The position numbers were made by a program, and so were the translations under genes. A stretch of DNA of 64,000 bases from Polyangiaceae bacterium. Lineage in GTDB: Bacteria > Myxococcota_A > Polyangia > Polyangiales > Polyangiaceae. Under the pieces are notes generated by a model that saw only the letters and a program-made list of their open reading frames with translations, was not told where the DNA came from and made no database searches. The DNA is taken from assembly GCA_015075635.1 (NCBI GenBank), contig JABTUA010000001.1, positions 868,001 to 932,000 on the forward strand. Direction: 5' to 3'. Positions 1-6,741 of this stretch are shown here, piece by piece (positions within the stretch are counted from its first letter, which is position 1; every line of letters starts with the position of its first letter).

Positions 1-818
1 GCGACGAAGGCGTCCACGAGCTCGCGCTTGCCCGCCTGGAGCAGGCGCGCGCGCTCCAGCAGGCGATCGGCGCGGGTGACCGCGCGCTCGCCCCAGGCCC
101 AGGTCACCGGCGGCGCCAAACCTTGGGTGAAGCGCTCCACGCGCGAGGCGGGCTCGACCAGCGCCTCCGGCAAGAGCAACCAGCCCGCGCGGGTCCAGCC
201 GGCGCCCCAGCATTTGGTGGCGCTCGAGCAGCTGACGATGTTCGGCCCGAGCCGCCGCGCGGTCGTGCGCGGCGCGGCGAGCTCCAGGTAGGCCTCGTCG
301 ATCAAGAGCGCGATGTTCCTGGGCTCGAGCGCGCTCGCTAGCGCGGTGAGCTCGGCTTCGCTGGCGACGGCGCCGGTCGGGTTGTGGGGGTTGGTGATGG
401 CGACGACGCGCGTCTCCGGGCGACAGGCCGCGAGCACCGCGTCGGGGTCGAGGGCGAAGCCGGCATCGAAGCGGCGCTCGAAGCGATCGACGCCGATCCC
501 GAGCGCCTCCGCGCCACGCCAGAGCGGCTCGTAGCTCGGATTCTCGACCAAGAGCCGCTCGCCGCGCTCGAGCAGCGTGGCGTGCGCGACGAACAGCGCG
601 CCGCTCGCCCCGAGCGTGGTGACGACCTCCCGGGCCGGGACGCGGTAGCGCGCCGCGACCGCCTCGCGGAACCGCTCGCGGGCCCCCATGTCGGCGACCG
701 GCGCGCCGGCGCCCAGCGACTCCTCGGCGATCGGGGTGACCCCGCTCGAGGCCAGGTCGTAGCTCACCTGCCCGTACCAGCGACCTGCGAAATCCAGGTA
801 GGCAATCGACGGCAGCAC
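1..818 (-). CDS. Class I/II pyridoxal-phosphate aminotransferase (partial)
   Basis: The minus-strand frame is open from a GTG at 818 and runs off the left edge, so about 272 N-terminal residues are visible and the C-terminus is missing. It reads as a fold-type I PLP aminotransferase. It has an ITNPHNPTG segment (the substrate/PLP-contacting NPHNPTG motif), a LLIDEAYLE segment (the Asp that contacts the pyridine nitrogen), and SSATKCWGAGWTRAGW carrying the PLP-binding lysine. A glycine-poor GASGAL segment lies where the phosphate-binding loop is expected. Histidinol-phosphate aminotransferase, threonine-phosphate decarboxylase and general aspartate-type enzymes all fit, so the substrate is not assigned. 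It is divergent from the UbiA-family gene, with about 66 bases between the starts. The start is uncertain because no strong ribosome binding site is seen. Confidence 0.8.
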   Translation of the reverse strand, partial: MLPSIAYLDFAGRWYGQVSYDLASSGVTPIAEESLGAGAPVADMGARERFREAVAARYRVPAREVVTTLGASGALFVAHATLLERGERLLVENPSYEPLWRGAEALGIGVDRFERRFDAGFALDPDAVLAACRPETRVVAITNPHNPTGAVASEAELTALASALEPRNIALLIDEAYLELAAPRTTARRLGPNIVSCSSATKCWGAGWTRAGWLLLPEALVEPASRVERFTQGLAPPVTWAWGERAVTRADRLLERARLLQAGKRELVDAFV

Positions 819-884
819 GGCCCCGGAGACTAGCCCGGAACCTCGCGCGATTGGGCTCCGTTTGCGCTAAGGTCCCGGCGTCGA

Positions 885-1886
885 ATGGCGGACGCGCCGC
901 GTGAAAACCAGACCGACGAGCCGGACTTCGGGCCCGAGGAGCAGCCCGAGGTCAGCATCGCTCTGGCGGAGGTCCCGCGCAGCGAAGGAGACCTCTTCTG
1001 GCGCCTGCGCGGCGTGATCAAGACCATCCGCCCCCACCAGTGGGTCAAGAACGTCTTCGTGCTGGCGCCGGTGGTGTTCGCCAAAGAGATCTTCGACCCG
1101 CTCTTGCTCTGGCGGGCCGCGGCGGCGTTCTTCGCGTTCTGCCTGCTCGCCGGCGCCGTCTACACCATGAACGACCTGGCGGACGTCGAGGCGGACCGCC
1201 AGCACCCCGTGAAGCGCTTCCGTCCCATCGCCTCGGGTCGCGTCCCCATCCCCGCCGCGCGGGCGCTGGCCGTGGCGCTGGTCATCGGCGCGCTCGCCGG
1301 CTCGGCGTTCCGCTCCTGGCAGTTCTTCGCGGCCGCCGCGGCCTACTTCGGACTGAACGTCGCCTACTCGTTCAAGCTCAAGCACATCGCCTACCTCGAC
1401 GTCGGCTGCATCGCCGCGGGCTTCGTGCTGCGCGTGATGGGCGGCGGCTTCGCCACGCAGATCTCGGTGTCGTGGTACCTCCTGGTGTGTACCGCGCTCT
1501 TGGCGCTGTTCCTGGGCTTCGGCAAGCGCCGCCACGAGCTGGCGCTGGCTGCCACCGGCGGCAGCGGCAAGACCCGCGCGGCGCTCGAGTCCTACAGCTC
1601 GCGGGGGCTCGACGTCGCACTGACTGTCACGGCCCTTCTGACCACCGTGACCTACGTCGCGTACACGCTCGATCCGCACACCCAGGAGTTCTTCAAGACC
1701 AAGTGGCTCTGGCCCAGCACGCTGTTCGTGGTGCTCGGCGTCTGGCGCTTCCTGCACCTGGTCCGGAGCCGCCCCCGGGCCGAGAGCCCTACCCAGGAAA
1801 TGCTGAAAGATGGCCCGTTCGTCGCCATCGTGATGGGCTGGGTCATGCTGGTGGGCTGGGTCGTCTACCACCTCAGGCCGAGCTGA
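885..1886 (+). CDS. UbiA-family prenyltransferase, decaprenyl-phosphate phosphoribosyltransferase-like
   Basis: A 333-residue integral membrane protein of the UbiA superfamily. A hydrophilic N-tail of about 42 residues precedes an IRPHQWVKNVFV segment and several hydrophobic helices. The first metal/diphosphate motif is N96-D97-x2-D100-x3-D104, followed by KRFRPIASGRVP. A second conserved block, LDVGCIAAGFVLRVMGGG, follows around residue 170. This NDxxDxxxD plus RPIASG pattern is that of 5-phosphoribosyl-1-diphosphate:decaprenyl-phosphate transferases (the mycobacterial Rv3806c type), which make the lipid-linked ribose precursor of D-arabinose donors. The partner epimerases DprE1/DprE2 are not in the window, so the specific reaction is inferred. 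The next gene begins one base after this stop, which implies co-transcription. Confidence 0.8.
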   Translation: MADAPRENQTDEPDFGPEEQPEVSIALAEVPRSEGDLFWRLRGVIKTIRPHQWVKNVFVLAPVVFAKEIFDPLLLWRAAAAFFAFCLLAGAVYTMNDLADVEADRQHPVKRFRPIASGRVPIPAARALAVALVIGALAGSAFRSWQFFAAAAAYFGLNVAYSFKLKHIAYLDVGCIAAGFVLRVMGGGFATQISVSWYLLVCTALLALFLGFGKRRHELALAATGGSGKTRAALESYSSRGLDVALTVTALLTTVTYVAYTLDPHTQEFFKTKWLWPSTLFVVLGVWRFLHLVRSRPRAESPTQEMLKDGPFVAIVMGWVMLVGWVVYHLRPS

Positions 1887-1887
1887 C

Positions 1888-2613
1888 ATGGCGGAACCGG
1901 AGAAGCCCGCGGAGCAGAAGGCCGGCTTCTTCGCCAAGGCGAGCGACGCCTGGTCGGACCTCGTGCTCACGCTGCCGATCTTCGTCCTCTACCACCTGGG
2001 CGTGGTCTTCCTGCCGGTGCGCAACGCGGCCGACGTCGTGACCAGCGAGCTGATCGCGCTGGCCAACAACAACATGGTCGCCTACGCCGGGCTGACCCTG
2101 CTCATCGGCGGCGTGTTCGTCGGCGTGCTCCTGGTGCTGGGGCGCGGACACGCCCTCGAGTGGGAGCGCTTCGCCTTCCTGGCGGTGGAGGCCACCCTGT
2201 ACGCGGTGGCCATGCGCTTCATCGCCGGCTGGGTCGTGGGAAAGCTGACCTTGGCAGGTGCGCCCCTCGGCGGCGGCTTCACCGGCGCGGTGATGAGCGC
2301 TGGCGCCGGGTTGTACGAGGAGATCGCCTTCCGGGTGATCCTCTACGGCCTGGGCCTGCGCGTGCTGCTCTTGATGTTCCCGATGGTCGATCCCTTGCGG
2401 CCGCGCCTCCTGGGCGTGGCCTGGGCGCTGATCGCCGCCGCGGTGTTCAGCGGCTGGCACTACGTGGGCGCCTACGGCGATCCGTTCGAGCTGCGCTCGT
2501 TCGTGTTCCGCTGGACCTGCGGGGTGGTGTTCACCGTCATCTACCGCTTCCGAGGTTTCGCTCCGGCGGTGTGGACGCACACGCTGTACGACGTCTGGGT
2601 GCTGGTGCTGTAG
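1888..2613 (+). CDS. CPBP-family intramembrane metalloprotease
   Basis: A 241-residue polytopic membrane protein with the CPBP/CAAX-protease (Abi) signature. E144-E145-x3-R149 lies in a hydrophobic helix (GLYEEIAFRVILYG), H191 lies in FSGWHYVGAY, and a further histidine, H231, lies in AVWTHTLYD near the C-terminus. These are the expected glutamate and histidine residues of the glutamic/metallo intramembrane peptidase family, although the usual HxxxN second motif is not clear. The start lies immediately after the UbiA-family stop (TGACATG), so the two are very likely one operon. The substrate is unknown. In bacteria this family includes bacteriocin self-immunity and regulatory proteases as well as prenyl-protein proteases. 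Confidence 0.8.
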   Translation: MAEPEKPAEQKAGFFAKASDAWSDLVLTLPIFVLYHLGVVFLPVRNAADVVTSELIALANNNMVAYAGLTLLIGGVFVGVLLVLGRGHALEWERFAFLAVEATLYAVAMRFIAGWVVGKLTLAGAPLGGGFTGAVMSAGAGLYEEIAFRVILYGLGLRVLLLMFPMVDPLRPRLLGVAWALIAAAVFSGWHYVGAYGDPFELRSFVFRWTCGVVFTVIYRFRGFAPAVWTHTLYDVWVLVL

Positions 2614-2614
2614 C

Positions 2615-2652
2615 GGCGATCGCCGGTGGCGAAGTGGCGATTCGCCAGCGGC
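2615..2652. repeat. Palindromic intergenic element, copy 1
   Basis: It begins one base after the TAG of the CPBP protease gene. It starts with the self-complementary GGCGATCGCC and then contains a 7-bp perfect inverted repeat, TGGCGAA/TTCGCCA, around a 7-base loop. A closely similar element lies at 6659-6690, also just after a stop codon. There is no T-run, so it is not a classical Rho-independent terminator. It may be a REP-like element or an mRNA 3'-end stabiliser. Confidence 0.55.
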
Positions 2653-2745
2653 TTCAGCCACGGAACCCGGGCGTTTCCTGCTGGTTCACGTCGCCTGCAA
2701 ACCCTCCTCGGGCAGCGTCCGCGGATCGAGCACGGTACACTGGCC

Positions 2746-3447
2746 ATGGTGAGCGAAGCGCGAATCATCGAGCTCCACTATCGGCTCGAGCCCGAGCTCG
2801 AGACCTGGGTGCTGCCCGAGGTCTCCGTGCCCGAGTCGCGTCCCCACGATCTCACCATCGAGTACCTGCGAGCGCTGCTTGCGGCCTGGGTCGCTCGCAG
2901 CGGCAGGCCGGCGATCGTGGCGCGCAACCTGGCCCTGCGCTGGGTCGCGCGGCACCCGCAAGTCGGGATCGACCCGGATCTGTGCCTGATCGAGCCGGCG
3001 CCGCCGGACCCCGACCGCCTGTCGAGCCTGTGCCTCTGGAAGCCCGGTCACGTCGCGCCGCGCCTGGCCATCGAGGTGGTGAGCGAGAGCCACCCGTACA
3101 AGGACTACGCCGACGTGCACGAGAAGTACGCGGCGTGCGGCGTCCCGGAGCTGTGGGTGCTCGACCCGCTGCGCATCGGACCCAAGCGTTTCGGCGGGCC
3201 ATTCGAGATCCAGATCTGGCAGGGGGACGCCGGCGCGCGATTCGAGCGGGTGTACCAGGGCGCCGGCCCCGTGCGGTCGGTCGCGCTCCAGGCTTGGCTG
3301 CGGAGCGGGGGCGGGAAGGTCTCGATCGCGGACGACGAAGCTGGCGCCCAGCTCTGGGTGACCACGGAGGAGGCCGCGCGTGGGGAGACGAGCGAGCTCA
3401 GAGAGCGCGTCCGCGAGCTGGAAGCCGAGCTCGCCGGGCGGCGCTGA
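2746..3447 (+). CDS. Uma2-family (DUF820) PD-(D/E)XK nuclease-like protein
   Basis: A 233-residue protein from the ATG at 2746. The frame is open further upstream to an ATG at 2626, but that extension is low-complexity and overlaps the palindromic element, so I chose the later start. The core reads like Uma2: VGIDPDLCLIEPAPP, then PRLAIEVVSESHPYKDYADVHEKYAACGVPELWVLDP. This gives the acidic residue, the E-V/I-x-S strand, the D...K...Y helix and the GVPE-W-V-D strand of the restriction-endonuclease-like fold. The last 25 or so residues (TEEAARGETSELRERVREL) look like a short coiled coil. Uma2 proteins are abundant in cyanobacteria and myxobacteria and their biological role is unsettled. Confidence 0.8.
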   Translation: MVSEARIIELHYRLEPELETWVLPEVSVPESRPHDLTIEYLRALLAAWVARSGRPAIVARNLALRWVARHPQVGIDPDLCLIEPAPPDPDRLSSLCLWKPGHVAPRLAIEVVSESHPYKDYADVHEKYAACGVPELWVLDPLRIGPKRFGGPFEIQIWQGDAGARFERVYQGAGPVRSVALQAWLRSGGGKVSIADDEAGAQLWVTTEEAARGETSELRERVRELEAELAGRR

Positions 3448-4182
3448 CTACGCGAGGCGCGTCGCGAGCACGAAGCGCTCCACGTTGCCCTTCGGCCCGG
3501 CGACTCTGGAGTCGCACTCGGAGAGCACGTCGAAGCCCGCGGCCTCGATCGCGGCGCGGGCCTCGGCGATGGCGGCGCTCCGCACCTCGGGGTCGCGGAT
3601 CACGCCGCGCGCGCGGCGGGCGGCGTCGCGGCCGGCCTCGAACTGCGGCTTGACCAGCGCGAGCAGCCGCCCTGCACGCGGCAAGATCGCAGAGATGGCC
3701 GGCATCAGCTTCTCGATGCCGATGAACGAAGCGTCCACCACCACGAGCCCGATCGGCTCCGGGAACGAAGCCGCGCTCAGGTGTCGGGCGTTGGTGCGCT
3801 CCATCACCACGACGCGCGGGTCAGCGCGGAGTTTCTGCGCGAGCTGACCGTGGCCCACATCGACGGCGTAGACCCTGCTGGCGCCGTGCTGGAGCACGCA
3901 GTCGGTGAATCCGCCGGTGGAGGCGCCGATGTCCAGCACGACCTGATCCGCGACGTCCACGGCGAGCTCGGTCAGGGCACCCTCCAGCTTGTCGCCGCCC
4001 CGCGACACGAAGCGCGGCGCGCCGCGCACCTGGAGCTCCGCGTCGTCCGCCAGGAGCTCGCCGGCCTTCTCCACCCGCCGCTCTCCTGAAAAGACACGGC
4101 CGGCCAGGATCAGTGCCTGCGCCTGCGTGCGCGACGCGGCGAGGGCGCGCTCCACCAGCGCCACGTCTGCGCGGAGCTTCAC
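3448..4182 (-). CDS. tlyA: TlyA-family rRNA 2'-O-methyltransferase
   Basis: A 244-residue protein with the two-domain TlyA layout. An N-terminal S4 RNA-binding domain (MKLRADVALVERALAASRTQA, roughly residues 1-60) is followed by RFVSRGGDKLEGAL and an FtsJ-like SAM methyltransferase domain. The latter has the SAM-binding strand VVLDIGASTGGFTD, the acidic VYAVDVGHGQL, and later VVVDASFIG and LALVKPQFE. TlyA methylates cytidine 2'-hydroxyls in 16S and 23S rRNA and determines capreomycin sensitivity in mycobacteria. The start codon overlaps the stop of the upstream binding-protein gene by four bases (ATGA), so the two are translationally coupled. Length is normal for the family. Confidence 0.92.
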   Translation of the reverse strand: MKLRADVALVERALAASRTQAQALILAGRVFSGERRVEKAGELLADDAELQVRGAPRFVSRGGDKLEGALTELAVDVADQVVLDIGASTGGFTDCVLQHGASRVYAVDVGHGQLAQKLRADPRVVVMERTNARHLSAASFPEPIGLVVVDASFIGIEKLMPAISAILPRAGRLLALVKPQFEAGRDAARRARGVIRDPEVRSAAIAEARAAIEAAGFDVLSECDSRVAGPKGNVERFVLATRLA

Positions 4183-5030
4183 GGCAACCGAGCTCCCGGG
4201 TGCAGCGCGCGAGCCAAGATCGAGAGGCCTTGACCCACGCGGGGCCCAGGCCTGAGCACGCGGTCGTCGGAGACCACGATCAGGTGGCCTTCGCGCACGG
4301 CGCGCACCTCGCTCCAGCCCGGAAGCTCCTTGCTGATGTTGATGCCTTCGCGCATGGCGCCGCCCGTCGAGTCGATGATCACGTCGGGATCCAGCGCGAG
4401 CACGCGCTCGATGCCCAGGGTCGGGAAGCGGTTCCGCTCGCCGGTGATCACGTTGTCCGCGCCGGACAGGCGCAGCATCTCGTCCGGGAAGCTCCCGGGC
4501 CCCGCGACCACCACCGGCCGCAGGCCGAACACGTACAGCGCGCGGGGGCGCGCGCGCCCGGCGAGCGCCTGCTCGATCGCGGCGCGCTCGCGCTCGATGT
4601 TCGCCTTCTGCTCGAGCCCTCGGGCCTCGTCGCCGAGCAAGCGCGCGAGACCGACCAGCATGGCGCCGATCTCGATCAGGCTCTGCGTCGGCGGGAAGAA
4701 CGTGGCGATGCCGCGCGCGTCGAGCCGCTCGGCGAAGTCCCGGAGCCCCGGGCCTTGCACGCCGACCACGAGATCGGGCTTCACCCCCAGGATGGCCTCC
4801 AGGCTCGGATCGACGAAGCCGCCCACGGGACGGACCGCCTTCACCTCCGGCGGGAAGTCGCAGTAGCGGGAGCGGCCGACCAGGCGAGGGCCGTGACCCA
4901 GCGCAAACACAGCCTCGGTGGTGGCTGGGGAGAGCGAGACGACCCGACCCGCAGGCCCCGAGCGCGCTTTTGCCCGGCTACAGCCGATCAGCGGCAAAAC
5001 CGAGATAAATGCGCGGCGCCCGAGCCTCAC
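4179..5030 (-). CDS. BtuF-like periplasmic substrate-binding lipoprotein
   Basis: A class III (helical-backbone) ABC substrate-binding protein of the cobalamin/siderophore/haem family. VVSLSPATTEAVFALG opens the mature part, then PPEVKAVRPVGGFVDPSLEAI and LKPDLVV-type strands, a long central helix, and DPDVIIDSTG in the second lobe. The frame is open upstream to 5156. I chose the GTG at 5030 because it places a plausible signal sequence, LGRRAFISVLPLIGCS, at the N-terminus, with a twin-arginine-like RRxFI and a lipobox ending in Cys. This gives 283 residues. No permease or ATPase gene is adjacent. The gene is coupled to tlyA by a 4-base overlap. The ligand cannot be told from sequence. Confidence 0.82.
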   Translation of the reverse strand: MRLGRRAFISVLPLIGCSRAKARSGPAGRVVSLSPATTEAVFALGHGPRLVGRSRYCDFPPEVKAVRPVGGFVDPSLEAILGVKPDLVVGVQGPGLRDFAERLDARGIATFFPPTQSLIEIGAMLVGLARLLGDEARGLEQKANIERERAAIEQALAGRARPRALYVFGLRPVVVAGPGSFPDEMLRLSGADNVITGERNRFPTLGIERVLALDPDVIIDSTGGAMREGINISKELPGWSEVRAVREGHLIVVSDDRVLRPGPRVGQGLSILARALHPGARLP

Positions 5031-5229
5031 GGGGGCTGTTCTAGCGCCGGGTGGGGAAGATGGGCACCGGCAAGGTCGTAGGAGGAGCCCGAGCGGGGTT
5101 TCCCCGCGTTCTCCCCGTGGTCCGGGGTTGTTGACGTCGTCCGTGCCCTCGGGCAAGCATGCGCCCGCCCGAGGCAGGGCACCTTGTAGTTTCCGGGCCG
5201 AAGACCGGCCTTCATCGGAGGATCAGTAG

Positions 5230-6021
5230 ATGCGGATCTCGAAGCTCAGTGTTGGAGCGGCGGTGGTAGTAGCGGCGGTCTCGTTCGCGGGAAGCGCTCT
5301 GGCTTAGGACGCGGAGGCGAGCGGTGAGGTCGGCATGACGCTCCCGGGCGCCGGTGGCGGACCCAAGGCACAAGGCACCGCGGGCGAATCGGACCACGAG
5401 GCCATGATTGGCCACTTCGCGGTCGGGTACATGGGACGGTTCCAGATCCCGCTCGCTGGCGGCGGCCCTCCCGGTCCGCCCCCAATCCAGTACGTCTCCG
5501 CTCCCGCCGTGGGCATGCGCTACTGGCTCGATCAGGGCATGGGCATCGACATCGGCCTGGGCCTGCTCTCCACCGGAGGCAGCGACTCGTACAACAACGG
5601 CAACCAGACCGTCACCAACGACGAGGCGGGCATCAACGCCGGGCTCCTCCACGCCGGCCTGCCCCTGGCGCTCGCGTCGAGCAAGCACTTCACGTTCCTG
5701 CTCGTGCCGGAGGCCAACGTGGGCTTCGCTCAGCGGACGCAGGAGGCCGGTGGGACCAAGCTCGAGCAGAGCGGCCTCGGCATCGATCTGGGCGCGCGCG
5801 CCGGTGCGGAGATCCACTTCGGCTTCATGGGCATCCCGCAGCTCTCGCTCCAGGGTGGCATCGGCGTGCTGTTCCGCATGGATTCCGTCAAGTACACCTA
5901 CACGCAGCCGAACTCCCCCGAGCAGACTGGCGAGACCAAGCACAACGAGTTCACCACCACGGTGAACGGGAATCCTTGGGACATTTTCCAAGGTAACATT
6001 GCCGCGCTATACTACTTCTGA
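5230..6021 (+). CDS. Secreted barrel-like protein interrupted by an in-frame TAG after the signal peptide
   Basis: GGAGG at 5217-5221 is well placed for the ATG at 5230. Codons 1-25 encode a textbook signal peptide: MRISK, a hydrophobic core, then an AGSALA cleavage site. Codon 26 (5305-5307) is TAG. The frame then continues open for 237 codons to the TGA at 6019-6021, with a mature sequence beginning DAEASGEV. Gln (CAG) at codon 26 would give the common ALA-QD junction, so one C-to-T change explains the stop. The mature part, rich in Gly and short strand-like stretches (MRYWLDQGMGIDIGLGL, FGFMGIPQLSLQGGIG) and ending in YYF, looks like a small outer-membrane beta-barrel. Without readthrough, only reinitiation at the ATG at 5335 could make it, and that form lacks a signal. 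Confidence 0.75.
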
Positions 6022-6054
6022 TTCTTGGGACGCCCTCGGGCGGAAAGGCACGCC

Positions 6055-6657
6055 ATGGCTAGCCGGCAACTGTCTGTGATCTTTTCCTCGGCGCTGATCG
6101 CGATCGCTTGCGGCGGTAGCGGTCAGACCACCGGTTCGAGCAGCGGAGCGACCTCGAACGGAGTGCCCGGCAACCCTGGCGCGCCTCCCGGCTCGAACCC
6201 CGGCGCGCTTCCGGGTGGTCCGGGCGGTGGCGGCAAGGGCGGCGGCGGCGGTCAGGGTGGCGGCGGCGGTTCGGGCGGCGGCGGCGGCGACTGCTTGAGC
6301 GTCTGCCAGGCGCTCGCATCGGAGTGTCAGCAAGATCCGTCCATCTGCGCCCTCGCCTGCGCCGATCCGCCCCCCGGCGCCGTCGAGTGCATGCAGGACG
6401 CGACCTGCGAGACCGCTCAGTCGTGCTTCGGCGGCTCCGGCGGCTCCGGCGGCGGCTCCGGTGGAGCGCCGCTTGGCGGCGCTGGCGGGCTCGGCGGTGA
6501 CGGCGGCTCGCCGCCCATCGGCGGCGCCGGCGGCCTCGGCGGTGGTGGCGGGGACTGCACCTACCCGAACTGCGGCGGCTGTACGGACACGTGTCTCGCG
6601 TGTCTGTGCGCGACGCAGAACGACGAGGTTGCCTGCTCGTCGTACTGCGGGGTCTGA
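6055..6657 (+). CDS. Glycine-rich, cysteine-rich lipoprotein
   Basis: A 200-residue predicted lipoprotein. The start at 6055 follows a GGAAAGG ribosome binding site, and the signal ends in a lipobox (ALIAIACGG). The mature chain has a Gly/Pro/Ser-rich stalk of about 70 residues, a first cysteine module (DCLSVCQALASEC through to ETAQSCF), a second Gly-rich spacer, and a terminal cysteine module (DCTYPNCGGCTDTCLACLC through to ACSSYCGV). The domain order resembles the lipoproteins at 27918-28391 and 53795-54763. It lies 33 bases after the barrel-like gene, so the two may be co-transcribed. Function is unknown. Tethering a disulfide-bonded head to the cell surface or periplasm is my inference. 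Confidence 0.8.
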   Translation: MASRQLSVIFSSALIAIACGGSGQTTGSSSGATSNGVPGNPGAPPGSNPGALPGGPGGGGKGGGGGQGGGGGSGGGGGDCLSVCQALASECQQDPSICALACADPPPGAVECMQDATCETAQSCFGGSGGSGGGSGGAPLGGAGGLGGDGGSPPIGGAGGLGGGGGDCTYPNCGGCTDTCLACLCATQNDEVACSSYCGV

Positions 6658-6658
6658 T

Positions 6659-6690
6659 GGCGATCGCCAGCGGCGAGCGGCGCTTCGCCA
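6659..6690. repeat. Palindromic intergenic element, copy 2
   Basis: It begins one base after the TGA of the preceding lipoprotein gene. It starts with GGCGATCGCC and ends with TTCGCCA, as copy 1 at 2615-2652 does. The two align with a few substitutions and a one-base gap. Internal complementarity is GGCGA/TCGCC around an 8-base loop. Confidence 0.5.
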
Positions 6691-6741
6691 CTCGCCCGTG
6701 ATGACTCGGCGCCCGGAATTCCCGGGCGCCGCAGTCGTTTT

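Noticed and set aside
2626-2745. N-terminal extension of the Uma2 protein to an ATG at 2626
   Set aside because: The extension overlaps the palindromic element and has no family resemblance; the ATG at 2746 begins the conserved part.
5031-5156. Cobalamin riboswitch upstream of the BtuF-like gene
   Set aside because: No B12-box-like sequence or the expected folded leader was seen in the short upstream stretch.
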